Of a DNA stretch of 64,000 bases, positions 35,097-43,064 are shown in pieces. Positions within the stretch are counted from its first letter, which is position 1. Every line of letters starts with the position of its first letter. The notes under the pieces were generated by a model. It had not been told where the DNA came from. It ran no database searches and was given only the letters and a program-made list of their open reading frames with translations. This DNA comes from Streptomyces cynarae (GTDB lineage Bacteria > Actinomycetota > Actinomycetes > Streptomycetales > Streptomycetaceae), in contig NZ_CP106793.1 of NCBI RefSeq assembly GCF_025642135.1, forward strand, positions 2,835,001 to 2,899,000. The letters are read 5' to 3'. The translations under genes and the position numbers were made by a program.

Positions 35097-35789
35097 ATGG
35101 CATTTCGCCGTTCCTCGATCCGCCGTACCGTCGCCGCGGCCGCGGCCGCGGCCGCAGCAGTGGTGCTGACCGCCTGCGGCGGCAGCGACTCCTCCTCCTC
35201 GCCCTCCGCCTCGTCCTCCGCCTCGTCGGGGCACTCCGGCCACGGCATGGGGTCGATGTCCCCGGCCGCCCCCTCGGGCGGCGCCTCCGCGGCGCAGGGC
35301 GGCCACAACGCGCAGGACGTGGCGTTCGCGCAGGACATGATCCCGCACCACCGCCAGGCCGTGGCCATGGCCGGCCTGGCCCCGTCGCGGGCCTCCTCCC
35401 CGGACGTCAAGGACCTCGCCGCGAGGATCCGGAAGGCTCAGGACCCGGAGATCGCCACCATGTCGGGCTGGCTGAAGGCGTGGGGCGAGAAGGTCCCCGA
35501 GGGCAGCGGGTCCGGCATGGAGAGCATGCCGGGCATGGACCACTCCGGCTCGTCGATGCCCGGCATGATGTCCGACGGGGACATGAAGAAGCTTCAGAGC
35601 CTGTCGGGTGTCGCCTTCGACAAGGCCTTCCTCCAGATGATGATCGGCCACCACGAGGGCGCGATCGCCATGGCGAGGACCGAAGGGGCCAAGGGCGCCT
35701 ACGATCCCGCGCAGACGATGGCGAAGTCGATCGTCACCTCGCAGTCCGCCGAGATCACCGAGATGAAGAAGATGCTCGGCGAGCGGTAG
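35097..35789 (+). CDS. DUF305 lipoprotein, His/Met-rich
   Basis: About 230 residues. The signal peptide, with an Ala run, ends in lipobox VLTAC (Cys26). A Ser-rich linker and GHSGHGMGSM follow, then two DUF305 repeats: DMIPHHRQAVAMAGLA and MIGHHEGAIAMARTEG, each with a conserved His-His pair. Between them lies a Met/His loop (MESMPGMDHSGSSMPGMM) resembling copper-binding proteins. It probably handles metal at the outer face of the membrane. ATG 35097 with AAGGAG 11 nt upstream. It follows the DUF6153-like gene after 106 bp. Confidence 0.88.
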   Translation: MAFRRSSIRRTVAAAAAAAAAVVLTACGGSDSSSSPSASSSASSGHSGHGMGSMSPAAPSGGASAAQGGHNAQDVAFAQDMIPHHRQAVAMAGLAPSRASSPDVKDLAARIRKAQDPEIATMSGWLKAWGEKVPEGSGSGMESMPGMDHSGSSMPGMMSDGDMKKLQSLSGVAFDKAFLQMMIGHHEGAIAMARTEGAKGAYDPAQTMAKSIVTSQSAEITEMKKMLGER

Positions 35790-35836
35790 TCAGCAGGCAG
35801 TAGCAGTAGCAGTTGTGACTGGGCAGTGGGCCCAGG

Positions 35837-35880
35837 GCCGGCTCGGGGCAGCGGCGGTAGGCCGCTGCCCCGCATCCGGC
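35837..35880. terminator. Bidirectional hairpin between convergent genes
   Basis: CGGGGCAGCGGC (35844-35855) and GCCGCTGCCCCG (35861-35872) form a perfect 12-bp stem with loop GGTAG, flanked by GCCGG/CCGGC. It serves the DUF305 gene and the convergent XRE regulator gene. Confidence 0.7.
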
Positions 35881-35914
35881 TCCCTTCGCATCGCACCCGG
35901 GCGACGGCGGAGTG

Positions 35915-36766
35915 TCAGGTGACGGCGCGGAGCCTGCCGAAGGGCCGGTGGCGGAAGGACTCGTGGCGGTGCTGCTCGACGCTCCGGGCGGTCTCCTCGT
36001 CCGCGGGCAGGTGAACGACCAGCTGCTGCGCGTCCGCAGAGAGTTCGAGTGTCTCCCGGTGGAAGCGGAGTTCGTGTGCGGTGGGGTGGTTCAGTCGGAG
36101 GACGCCGCGCTTCGGGACCATGTGCCGGTTCATGCGCCGTGTGAAGTCGGGACCCGCGAGGGGCGCGAGTTCCGCGGTGAACCACTCGGAGTTCTCGACG
36201 GACGGCCCGAGCCACAGGTCGAAGGCCTGCTGGTCCGCGATGTCGTCCCAGTCGGCGAAGAAGGTGCGGGCGCGAGGGTCGGTGAACACATAGCGGGTGA
36301 GGTTGGGTGCGCCGGTCTCCAGCAACCCGGTTCCGTCCATCAGCCACGCGTAGCCGCCGGTGTGGGCGAGGACGTCGCCCAGACGGTTCGTCACCAGCGC
36401 GATCCCCGGCTCGAGGAGGCGCAGGGTCTCCAGTACGGACGGCCGGACCTCGCGCCGGGGCGGCGCCGGCCGTGTGTGGGCGACACACTCACCGCCGCTG
36501 ATCTTCGCGAGGTAGCGCAGGTGGTTGCGCTCCGCGGGGTCGAGACTGAGGGCGTCCGCGAGCGCGTTCACCACCGCCACGGAGGGGTTGCGGTCGCGGC
36601 CCTGCTCGATACGGGTCAGGTACTCGACGCTGATGCCGGCCCGCACGGCCACGTCCGTGCGCCGCAGACCGGGTGAACGGCGGCGGCCGTGATCCGGTAT
36701 CCCCAACTCGTCCGGCTGGATACTGTCGCGCTTGGCCCGGACGAAGTCACCCAACGGTGTACCCAT
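35915..36766 (-). CDS. XRE-family regulator with MmyB-like ligand domain
   Basis: A 283-residue protein. Residues about 30-78 are a helix-turn-helix (GLRRTDVAVRAGISVEYLTRIEQGRDRNPSVAVVNALADAL). The C-terminal two-thirds is the MmyB-like PAS-related domain (GIALVTNRLGDVLAHTGGYAWLM, YVFTDPRARTFFADWDDIA), found widely in Streptomyces regulators and thought to bind a fatty acid or other ligand. It is divergent from the FMN reductase gene with about 113 bp between starts, so that gene is its most likely target. Confidence 0.88.
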   Translation of the reverse strand: MGTPLGDFVRAKRDSIQPDELGIPDHGRRRSPGLRRTDVAVRAGISVEYLTRIEQGRDRNPSVAVVNALADALSLDPAERNHLRYLAKISGGECVAHTRPAPPRREVRPSVLETLRLLEPGIALVTNRLGDVLAHTGGYAWLMDGTGLLETGAPNLTRYVFTDPRARTFFADWDDIADQQAFDLWLGPSVENSEWFTAELAPLAGPDFTRRMNRHMVPKRGVLRLNHPTAHELRFHRETLELSADAQQLVVHLPADEETARSVEQHRHESFRHRPFGRLRAVT

Positions 36767-36879
36767 GCCGTGAGCATACGGTGACGCCTCGCCGGTCGTG
36801 GAGTGCTGAGGGTGGCCCTGCGGGGGCCAGCCTGAGCCCGGCCTGGCTGGGCTCGTCGCGGCGGCCGATGGTGGTGGCC

Positions 36880-37473
36880 ATGGAGAACACGCACAAGCTC
36901 GTGATCATCGTTGGCAGCGTCCGGGAGGGCCGGTTCGGTCCCGTGGTGGCCTCTTGGGTCGCCGATCAGGCCCGTGCGCACGGGGGATTCGACGTCGAGG
37001 TCGTCGATCTGGCGGACGTCGAGGTCCCGTTGGCCCTGCCAGCCGTGTCGCCGAAGTTCGCGGGCGACGACTACCCCCGTCCGGCCGGGATGGAGCCCCT
37101 GACGTCGGCACTCGACGGCGCGGACGCGTTCGTCATCGTCACTCCGGAGTACAACCACAGCTATCCGGCGTCGTTGAAGGCGGCCATCGACTGGCACTTC
37201 ACCCACTGGACCGCCAAGCCGGTCGCGTTCGTCAGCTACGGCGGTGCGGCAGGCGGCCGGCATGCCGTACTGCATCTGGAGAACGTTCTGACCGAGTTGC
37301 ACGCGGTGACGATCCGCGACGGTCTCGCCTTCCCGAACTACTTCACGGCGTGGCAGGACGGTCAGCCGCTCGACCCCCAGGCCCCCGGGTACGCCAAGAC
37401 GTTGCTGGACCAACTCACCTGGTGGGCGGGTGCACTTCGGTCGGCACGCGAGGCCGCCCCCTACCCGGCGTGA
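36880..37473 (+). CDS. NAD(P)H-dependent FMN reductase-like flavoprotein
   Basis: A 197-residue flavodoxin-fold protein. The FMN phosphate loop is VGSVREGRFGPVVASW, and VTPEYNHSYPASLKAAIDW is the signature of the NADPH-dependent FMN reductase/azoreductase family (PF03358). SYGGAAGGRHAVLHLENVL completes the fold. It would use NAD(P)H to reduce FMN, quinones or similar substrates in the cytoplasm. ATG 36880 is chosen; ATG 36868 (MVVAMENTH) is an alternative. A bidirectional hairpin follows. Confidence 0.88.
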   Translation: MENTHKLVIIVGSVREGRFGPVVASWVADQARAHGGFDVEVVDLADVEVPLALPAVSPKFAGDDYPRPAGMEPLTSALDGADAFVIVTPEYNHSYPASLKAAIDWHFTHWTAKPVAFVSYGGAAGGRHAVLHLENVLTELHAVTIRDGLAFPNYFTAWQDGQPLDPQAPGYAKTLLDQLTWWAGALRSAREAAPYPA

Positions 37474-37492
37474 GCCGGGGCAGCACGACAAG

Positions 37493-37537
37493 AAGGAGCC
37501 GTCCGCCCGCGCGGGGAGCGCGGTCCGGACGGCCCCT
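37493..37537. terminator. Bidirectional terminator between FMN reductase and precursor peptide
   Basis: GCCGTCCG (37498-37505) and CGGACGGC (37526-37533) pair, extended outward by AAGG/CCTT and inward by GCGC-type pairs. On the minus strand it follows the small-peptide stop by 12 nt. Confidence 0.6.
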
Positions 37538-37549
37538 TCGAGCCGGCGA

Positions 37550-37768
37550 TCAGAAGGAGACGTTGACTCCGGCCTGGTGGTAGGCGCCGAGGGTGCCGAC
37601 GGTGCCCAGGGCAACGCCCTGGACGGTGCCGACCTGAGCCAGGACGTCCGCGTCGCTGACCGTCGTCGGGCCGACGACCGCGCTGGCGTGCGGGGCAAGG
37701 CCGCCGGAGACGTTGTCGAGCTCGGCGTCGGACAGCTCGGCGGTGTGAACCTGGGGAGCGGAGTTCAT
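37550..37768 (-). CDS. Orphan double-glycine precursor peptide (bacteriocin/RiPP-like)
   Basis: A 72-residue peptide. Residues 1-23 are an acidic leader with the classic pattern ELSDAELDNVSGG, the double-glycine cleavage site used by C39-peptidase exporters and class II lanthipeptide systems. The 49-residue core that follows is hydrophobic, has no Cys, Lys or Arg, and is rich in Gly, Val and Thr (VGTVQGVALGTVGTLG). Without Cys it cannot form lanthionine, although dehydration or export as an unmodified bacteriocin remains possible. No modifying enzyme, peptidase or transporter lies next to it. Similar streptomycete peptides are annotated as type A2 lantipeptides. GGAAG lies 8 nt before ATG 37768. 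Confidence 0.75.
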   Translation of the reverse strand: MNSAPQVHTAELSDAELDNVSGGLAPHASAVVGPTTVSDADVLAQVGTVQGVALGTVGTLGAYHQAGVNVSF

Positions 37769-38267
37769 GATGGAACTTCCCTTCGCATGTGGTGTTCCGC
37801 AAGGGGGGAGCGTCCCGCTGGGGACAGGTGGCGGGCCGCGACCGCGGGCGTGCGGCATCCGTTACCGGCCACCCTTCGCACGACCCCGCGGCGCCAGCGA
37901 TCAAAGCACGGAGTACGCCGGCTATCCAATCAACCGGCGCTTCCACCAGGGCGGTTGACCGCGCAGGCCACGCATCCGTAAAGGCACGCGCACGAATCGG
38001 GGGCGGTTTCTCCACACACCGCGCGAGGCCGGGACGGGACCGGCGTTTCCCCCGAGATGCGGAACAAGACATTCCGCGCCAATGGAACGCGCTCCGGCAA
38101 CCCGTCGTGGAGATCCTTCGCACCTCGTGCCGCAGTTGCGCATTCACGGTGCAGATTCCCCGAACCCCGGGTGCCGACGGCTCTCGCCGACCGGGGACGA
38201 CGTGACCGGCGCGGCCGAGCAGATCGGCATCGGGCGTGGTTACCGGTCTCCGAAAGGACCACGCAGG
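37769..38267. other. 499-bp intergenic region upstream of precursor peptide
   Basis: Between the precursor-peptide start and the GntR stop, both on the minus strand. It has lower GC than the flanks and no reading frame with convincing codon use. It should contain the peptide promoter; I could not place one with confidence. The length would accommodate a second, unrecognised small gene. Confidence 0.4.
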
Positions 38268-38957
38268 TCACAGAGAGTGGAGCAAGGCGAGCGTCTGCTC
38301 GAGCTCGTTCCGCAGCGCGCGTCCGGCCGCCTCGGCGTCTCCCCGTACGACGGCGTTCACGAGTTCGGCGTGCCCCTCGTCGCCGTGGTTCGGGTCGTCG
38401 GAGCGCAGGTTGAGCATCTCCAGCAGATCGAGCAGCCGCTGTTGCAGCACAGGCACGAACTCGCTGAACAAGCCGGTGAGCACCGGGTTGTGCGCCGCGG
38501 CGACCATGGCCCCGTGCAGTGCGATGTCGGCCTCGACGAACTCGGCGTTCCCGGCGTGCGCGGCCTCGCGGCGCCTGGCCAGGGCCCCGTGGAGGGCGGC
38601 GACGTCGTCGTCGGTCCGGCGCAGCGCGGCCAACTGCACGGCCTCGACCTCGACGAGCATCCGGACCTCGTAGACATCGGCGATGGCCGCCTGGCGGAGT
38701 CGGGTGGACCAGTCCTCCTTGGGCTTGGTCGCGATGACGAAGACACCGGATCCCTGGCGCGCCTGCACCAGCCCGGCGCCGGCCAGTGCACGGAGGGCCT
38801 CACGGACGGTCGAGCGCCCCACACCGAGGGACTTGGCCAGGGTGGTCTCGCCGGGGAGCCTGGTCCCGACGGCCCATTCACCGCTCGTGATCTGCTCACG
38901 CAGGCGCACGGTGGCCTGCTCGACCAAGGGGGACGGCCGCAAGGCACCCAGTGACAT
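38268..38957 (-). CDS. GntR-family regulator, FCD subfamily
   Basis: About 229 residues: winged helix (QATVRLREQITSGEWAVGTRLPGETTLAKSLGVGRSTVREALRALAGAGLVQARQGSGVFV), then an all-helical FCD effector domain with metal-binding residues in EADIALHGAMVAAAHNP and NHGDEGHAELVNAV. FCD regulators usually sense organic or amino acids. It is divergent from leuA, and the palindrome at 38979-38995 lies between them, so it probably controls leuA and itself. ATG 38957 is taken over GTG 38969, which would overlap its own ribosome site. Confidence 0.9.
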   Translation of the reverse strand: MSLGALRPSPLVEQATVRLREQITSGEWAVGTRLPGETTLAKSLGVGRSTVREALRALAGAGLVQARQGSGVFVIATKPKEDWSTRLRQAAIADVYEVRMLVEVEAVQLAALRRTDDDVAALHGALARRREAAHAGNAEFVEADIALHGAMVAAAHNPVLTGLFSEFVPVLQQRLLDLLEMLNLRSDDPNHGDEGHAELVNAVVRGDAEAAGRALRNELEQTLALLHSL

Positions 38958-38978
38958 ATGACGTTTCACCTTTCCACA

Positions 38979-38995
38979 CCTCAGGTTGTCTGAGG
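38979..38995. promoter_or_regulatory. Candidate GntR operator
   Basis: CCTCAG GTTGT CTGAGG: perfect 6-bp inverted repeat 22 bp upstream of the GntR start and overlapping the proposed -35 of leuA. Binding would repress both directions. Confidence 0.55.
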
Positions 38996-39015
38996 AGCTG
39001 AGTTGTCGTTACTGT
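38986..39015 (+). promoter_or_regulatory. Putative leuA promoter
   Basis: TTGTCT (38986-38991), 18-bp spacer, TACTGT (39010-39015). Transcription would start at about 39022, essentially at the leader-peptide ATG, so the leader may be translated from a leaderless transcript. Confidence 0.5.
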
Positions 39016-39022
39016 ACCTCCC

Positions 39023-39070
39023 ATGTCGCTGCACGAGCTCCTTCTTCTCGGCTGCCGCTGCGGGGCCTGA
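39023..39070 (+). CDS. leuA leader peptide (attenuator)
   Basis: A 15-codon frame, MSLHELLLLGCRCGA then TGA, with four consecutive leucine codons (CTC CTT CTT CTC at 39038-39049) just upstream of leuA. Ribosome stalling at these codons when charged leucyl-tRNA is scarce would alter downstream RNA folding. Leucine leader-peptide attenuators upstream of leuA are described in Actinobacteria by comparative genomics. Too short for usual gene finding. Confidence 0.85.
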   Translation: MSLHELLLLGCRCGA

Positions 39071-39111
39071 CACGACCGGCCCCCCGCAGCGGGGTCCGGG
39101 CTGTGCCGGTC
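39055..39111 (+). promoter_or_regulatory. leuA attenuator: mutually exclusive RNA hairpins
   Basis: CCGCTGCGG (39055-39063, inside the leader peptide) is the exact complement of CCGCAGCGG (39084-39092). The latter also takes part in a terminator-like hairpin closed by GACCGGC (39074-39080) and GCCGGTC (39105-39111), with an inner CCCC/GGGG stem. The two folds cannot coexist, which is the logic of transcription attenuation. Confidence 0.75.
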
Positions 39112-39142
39112 ACGGATGGCCGACTGAAGGAACTTCAGCAAG

Positions 39143-40939
39143 ATGACCCACTCCTCGCCGAACATGTTCCCCACCCTGCGCACTCCTGCCGGCGATGTGC
39201 CGGCGGACGCGCCGCGCTGGAACCCCCAGCGTCCCAGCGCGATGCCGCACCACCGCTACCGCCCCGCGCACGAGCGGGTGGCCCTGCCGCTGACGGACCG
39301 GACCTGGCCGTCGCGCCGGATCGAGCAGGCCCCACTGTGGGTGCCGGTCGACCTGCGAGACGGCAACCAGGCGCTGGCCGAGCCGATGGACACCGAGCGC
39401 AAGCGCCGGATGTTCGATCTCCTGGTCACCATGGGGTTCAAGGAGATCGAGGTGGGCTACCCCTCCGCCAGCCGGACCGACTTCGACTTCGTCCGTCACC
39501 TGGCCGACAGCGGCGCCGTCCCCGACGACGTGACCGTATCCGTCTTCACCGCGGCCCGCCGGGACCTGATCGACCGGACCATCGCCTCCATCGAGGGGCT
39601 GCCCCGCACTCTCGTACACCTCTACACCGCGACGGCGCCCGCCTGGCGGGACGTGGTCCTCGGCCGCACGCGGGCCGAGGTCCACGAGCTGATCCGGGAC
39701 TCCGCCGCCTACCTGATGCGCCAGGCCGAGCAACGCCCGCAGTCCGACATCCGGTTCGAGTTCTCCCCGGAGGTCTTCAACCTCACCGAGCCGGACTTCG
39801 TCCTGGAGGTGTGCAACAGCCTGACGGAGCTGTGGGAGGCGAGTTGGGACCGGCCGGTGGTGCACAACCTGCCGGCCACGGTGGAGATCGCCACGCCCAA
39901 CGTCTACGCGGACCAGATCGAGTACATGGACCGCCACCTGGCGCGCCGCGAGTCCGTGATCCTGTCGGTCCACCCGCACAACGACCGCGGCACCGGCGTC
40001 GCCTGCGCCGAACTCGCCGTTCTGGCGGGCGCGCAGCGAGTGGAGGGCTGCCTGTTCGGCAACGGCGAGCGCACCGGCAACGTCGACCTGGTGACCCTTG
40101 CCCTGAACCTCTACGCGCAGGGCGTGAACCCCATGATCGACTTCTCGGACATCGACGCGGTACGTGAAGCGGTGGAGCACTGCAACCGCCTGCCGGTCCA
40201 CCCCCGCCACCCCTACGGCGGCGACCTCGTGCACACGGCGTTCTCCGGCACCCACCAGGACGCCATCGCCAAGGGCATGGCCCACCACGCCGAGCAGGCC
40301 GCCGAGCAGGGCGTCCCCGTCGAGGAGGCCGCCTGGGCGGTGCCGTATCTGCCCATCGACCCGGGAGACATCGGCCGTACGTACGAGGAGGTCATCCGGA
40401 TCAACTCCCAGTCCGGCAAGGGAGGCATCGCGCACCTGCTCCACACACACCACGGTCTGGACCTGCCCCGGGCGATGCGCCCGGACTTCTCCCGCGCGGT
40501 GCAGCAGGTCACCGACGCCACCGGTCAGGAGCTGTCCGCCAAGGAACTGTGGGAGCTGTTCCGCACCACGTACATCGCCCCGGCCCTGGACGGCCCGATG
40601 ACGCTGGCCTCCTGGGCCGCCACGGAACCCGCGCCCGGCGAGCACCGGTTCACCGGCACGCTGGTCGTCTACGGACAGGAGCGCCCCTGCGAGGGCACCG
40701 GCAACGGCCCGCTGTCCGCCCTGGCCGACGCTTTGCGTACCGTCGGGATCACCGTCGACATCCTCAGCTACACCGAGCACTCCACCACCACCGGCCCGGG
40801 CAGCCCCGCCGTCGCCTACGCCGAATGCCGTGTGGACGACGTGCCCTGCTGGGGCGCGGGCCGGGACACCTCTGTGCTGACCGCGTCGGTCCATGCCGTC
40901 ATGGCCGCTGTCAACCGTTCCGGATGGGCCTCCTCGTGA
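39143..40939 (+). CDS. leuA: 2-isopropylmalate synthase
   Basis: A 598-residue enzyme that condenses acetyl-CoA with 2-ketoisovalerate, the first committed step of leucine synthesis. The TIM barrel contains [33 protein letters not shown] (metal His residues) and [19 protein letters not shown]. The C-terminal regulatory LeuA dimer domain ([20 protein letters not shown]) is complete and should mediate leucine feedback inhibition. GAAGGAA lies upstream of ATG 39143. Control appears layered: GntR operator, leader-peptide attenuation and feedback. Its stop overlaps the ABC ATPase start by four bases. Confidence 0.95.
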   Translation: MTHSSPNMFPTLRTPAGDVPADAPRWNPQRPSAMPHHRYRPAHERVALPLTDRTWPSRRIEQAPLWVPVDLRDGNQALAEPMDTERKRRMFDLLVTMGFKEIEVGYPSASRTDFDFVRHLADSGAVPDDVTVSVFTAARRDLIDRTIASIEGLPRTLVHLYTATAPAWRDVVLGRTRAEVHELIRDSAAYLMRQAEQRPQSDIRFEFSPEVFNLTEPDFVLEVCNSLTELWEASWDRPVVHNLPATVEIATPNVYADQIEYMDRHLARRESVILSVHPHNDRGTGVACAELAVLAGAQRVEGCLFGNGERTGNVDLVTLALNLYAQGVNPMIDFSDIDAVREAVEHCNRLPVHPRHPYGGDLVHTAFSGTHQDAIAKGMAHHAEQAAEQGVPVEEAAWAVPYLPIDPGDIGRTYEEVIRINSQSGKGGIAHLLHTHHGLDLPRAMRPDFSRAVQQVTDATGQELSAKELWELFRTTYIAPALDGPMTLASWAATEPAPGEHRFTGTLVVYGQERPCEGTGNGPLSALADALRTVGITVDILSYTEHSTTTGPGSPAVAYAECRVDDVPCWGAGRDTSVLTASVHAVMAAVNRSGWASS

Positions 40940-41745
40940 CGGCAGCCCCTGTCCTGCGCGTGACGGATGCGGACGTCGTCCGCGACGGCAATCCCATCCT
41001 GAGCGAGGTGTCGCTGACAGTGCGAGCCGGCGAGCACTGGGCGCTGCTCGGCGCCAACGGAGCGGGCAAGAGCACCCTGCTCGGTCTCCTCGGAGCGCTC
41101 GCCCACCCCACCCGTGGCACGGTCGAGGTGCTGGGCCACCGTCTGGGGCGGGTCGACATGCGCCAACTGCGCTCCTACGTCGGCCACGTCAACCCCCGGC
41201 ACGACCTGCGCTCACCCCTCAAGGTGCGGGACGTCGTGCTGACCGGGCTGACCAACACCCTGGAACGGGTTCCCCGTTGGCGGCCGACGCCCGAACAGGT
41301 CGCGACGGCGGAGCGTCTCATCGGCCTGCTCGGTCTCGGCGAACACGTCGAGGCGCGCTGGCCGACCCTGTCGCAGGGTGAGCGGGGCCGGGCACTGATC
41401 GCCCGTGCGCTCATGCCCAGTCCGCGGCTCCTGCTCCTGGACGAGCCCGCGACCGGACTGGACGTCGCCGGCCGTGAACAGCTCATCGAACGCATCGACG
41501 CACTGCAGCGCACGTACTCGGATCTCGCGTCGGTCCTGGTCACCCACCACCTGGAGGAACTGCCTCCCGGGACGACCCACGTGATGCTGCTGCGCGACGG
41601 GCGCCGCCTGGCCGCCGGCCCCGCCGACGAGGTCCTCACCAGCGACCAGGTCAGCAAATGCTTCGACCATCCGATCCGGCTCACGCGCGTGGACGGACGG
41701 TGGAGCGTGCGGGCGGCCCGCCCGGCCGGCACCGGACACGTCTGA
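40936..41745 (+). CDS. Stand-alone ABC ATPase coupled to leuA
   Basis: About 269 residues, one ABC domain: Walker [12 protein letters not shown], signature LSQGERGRA, Walker [13 protein letters not shown] and H-loop VTHH. No permease or binding protein is nearby. It resembles the orphan ATPases related to iron-complex or molybdate importers (ModF/YlmA-like). GTG 40936 overlaps leuA's TGA, so translation is coupled and expression should follow leucine attenuation. Whether it takes part in branched-chain metabolism or transport is unknown; the coupling is the main clue. A perfect palindrome follows the stop. Confidence 0.85.
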   Translation: MTAAPVLRVTDADVVRDGNPILSEVSLTVRAGEHWALLGANGAGKSTLLGLLGALAHPTRGTVEVLGHRLGRVDMRQLRSYVGHVNPRHDLRSPLKVRDVVLTGLTNTLERVPRWRPTPEQVATAERLIGLLGLGEHVEARWPTLSQGERGRALIARALMPSPRLLLLDEPATGLDVAGREQLIERIDALQRTYSDLASVLVTHHLEELPPGTTHVMLLRDGRRLAAGPADEVLTSDQVSKCFDHPIRLTRVDGRWSVRAARPAGTGHV

Positions 41746-41751
41746 CGTAGT

Positions 41752-41779
41752 GGTCGCGGTGGCGCGCGCCACCGCGACC
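41752..41779. terminator. Perfect 28-bp palindrome after the leuA-ABC operon
   Basis: GGTCGCGGTGGCGC (41752-41765) is exactly mirrored by GCGCCACCGCGACC (41766-41779). It starts 6 nt after the stop codon and probably terminates the leuA transcript. Confidence 0.65.
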
Positions 41780-42100
41780 GGCTCCCTTCCGGCCGACCGT
41801 GAGCCGGGCAACCGTCTCGTCCGCGCGGTTGCCGCCGGTGCCGTCCTGGATGCGGTGTACGCCGTGGCGGCAGGACCGCGGCCGGTTCATCCGGCCACCG
41901 CGGACCGCACACGCGGAGTGCCGGGCGGCCTGGCGCACCGGCCACGAGAGGCTGGGCCTGGATCACGCCGGAAGGCCGCCTGACGCCGACCCGTCCCCTG
42001 GATTTTGGTCCGGGCGAGTGAACAGGGGCCGCCACGTCCGCGTGGCGACCCCCGATCTCTACGTTCCCGCAGATAGAAACGCTTCTGCGCGTGTAGCGCC
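41780..42100. other. Intergenic region before tRNA genes
   Basis: About 320 bp between the leuA-operon terminator and the CAU tRNA gene. No frame has convincing coding bias, and I see no other RNA gene. It should contain the termination region of the minus-strand tRNA. Confidence 0.4.
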
Positions 42101-42103
42101 TGG

Positions 42104-42177
42104 TGGGGCGGGTGGGACTCGAACCCACGGCCGACGGATTATGAGTCCGCTGCTCTAACCGGCTGAGCTACCGCCCC
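42104..42177 (-). tRNA. tRNA with CAU anticodon (tRNA-Ile2 or elongator tRNA-Met)
   Basis: 74-nt cloverleaf: 7-bp acceptor GGGGCGG/CCGCCCC, D-loop AGCCGGTTA, anticodon loop CTCATAA, variable CGGCC, T-loop TTCGAGT. Discriminator A is followed by an encoded CCA (42101-42103). A CAU anticodon is read as Met, or as Ile when C34 is converted to lysidine; I cannot separate these from sequence alone. It does not have initiator features. Confidence 0.93.
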
Positions 42178-42319
42178 GTCACGGCGCGTCGCGTACATGT
42201 GTGCGCGCCGTCTGCCGCAGCATAGCCGCTCATACGATCTCCTGCTTCGGATGGTCGTCTTCCGCGGCCCTTCATGACCTTGAGGACTTCACCGCAGACG
42301 CGGCGGTTCCCCCGGACAT

Positions 42320-42342
42320 GAAAAAGGACCCCGAAGGGTCCT
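42320..42342 (-). terminator. Intrinsic terminator of the tRNA-Asn pair
   Basis: AGGACCC (42325-42331), loop CGAA, GGGTCCT (42336-42342), with a T-run on the minus strand at 42321-42324. It lies 12 nt downstream of the second tRNA-Asn. Confidence 0.8.
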
Positions 42343-42353
42343 CGTTCAGCATG

Positions 42354-42426
42354 CTCCCCCGACTGGACTCGAACCAGTAACCTGCCGGTTAACAGCCGGC
42401 TGCTCTGCCAATTGAGCTACGGAGGA
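42354..42426 (-). tRNA. tRNA-Asn(GUU), copy 2
   Basis: 73-nt cloverleaf: acceptor TCCTCCG/CGGGGGA, D-loop AATTGGCA, anticodon loop CTGTTAA, T-arm ACTGG TTCGAGT CCAGT, discriminator G; CCA not encoded. Identical to the copy at 42432-42504. Confidence 0.95.
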
Positions 42427-42431
42427 CCGAG

Positions 42432-42504
42432 CTCCCCCGACTGGACTCGAACCAGTAACCTGCCGGTTAACAGCCGGCTGCTCTGCCAATTGAGCTACGG
42501 AGGA
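42432..42504 (-). tRNA. tRNA-Asn(GUU), copy 1
   Basis: Identical 73-nt tRNA separated from the other copy by only 5 nt, so both should be cut from one transcript. The terminator at 42320-42342 closes the unit. Confidence 0.95.
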
Positions 42505-42668
42505 ATGCCTCGTTGCATCGAACGTACCTCCCCGGGTATCCGCCAGGGGGCGCTCGCTCGCTGCGACACATACATTAGCGCAAGCAGGGGGGTGCTCCGC
42601 CAACCGGTACTCCTCGACACCGGCGCCCACGCAAGGGACGACGCAGACGCAAGGGAAGGATGGCCGCC

Positions 42669-42974
42669 ATGCGCTATCGGCTCACGTTCGTCGCCGGGCT
42701 GGTCCTGGGCTATGTGCTGGGGACACGGGCCGGGCGCGAGCGTTACGAGCAGTTGAAGAAATCCGCCCGGCAGGTCGCGCAGAACCCTGCCGTGCGCAAC
42801 ACCGCCGAGACGGCAGCCCACCAGGGCCGCGAGATCGCCGGGAAGGCCCTCCACGCGGTGGGGGCGAAGGTGGGCGACCACATGCCCGACTCGGTCGCCG
42901 ACCGTGTGCGCTCACTGCGTGACCGCGGCACGAACGGCAGCGGACCGGACGACTGGGGCACCAGCAACAGCTGA
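42669..42974 (+). CDS. YtxH-like small membrane protein
   Basis: About 101 residues: an N-terminal membrane segment MRYRLTFVAGLVLGYVLGTRAGRERYEQL with the GTRAGRERY motif of YtxH-like proteins. An amphipathic helical region (KSARQVAQNPAVRNTAETAAHQGREIAGKAL) and a short polar tail follow. Function is unknown; family members are often stress-related. ATG 42669 has GGAAGG about 9 nt upstream; ATG 42660 is too close to it. Confidence 0.85.
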   Translation: MRYRLTFVAGLVLGYVLGTRAGRERYEQLKKSARQVAQNPAVRNTAETAAHQGREIAGKALHAVGAKVGDHMPDSVADRVRSLRDRGTNGSGPDDWGTSNS

Positions 42975-42987
42975 CCCGGGGATCGGT

Positions 42988-43034
42988 GACGTGCGCGCCG
43001 GGAGGGCCCCGCGGCTCCTCCCGGCGCGCACGTC
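42988..43034 (+). terminator. Perfect 18-bp hairpin after YtxH gene
   Basis: GACGTGCGCGCCGGGAGG (42988-43005) pairs exactly with its complement at 43017-43034 across an 11-nt loop, 14 nt after the stop. Strong I-shaped terminator without T-run. Confidence 0.7.
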
Positions 43035-43064
43035 CACCCCCTTCCGTACGGCAGAATTTCCGCC

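Noticed and set aside
41799..42158. Plus-strand frame running into the CAU tRNA
   Set aside because: Overlaps a tRNA gene and has atypical codon use; no domain or ribosome site.
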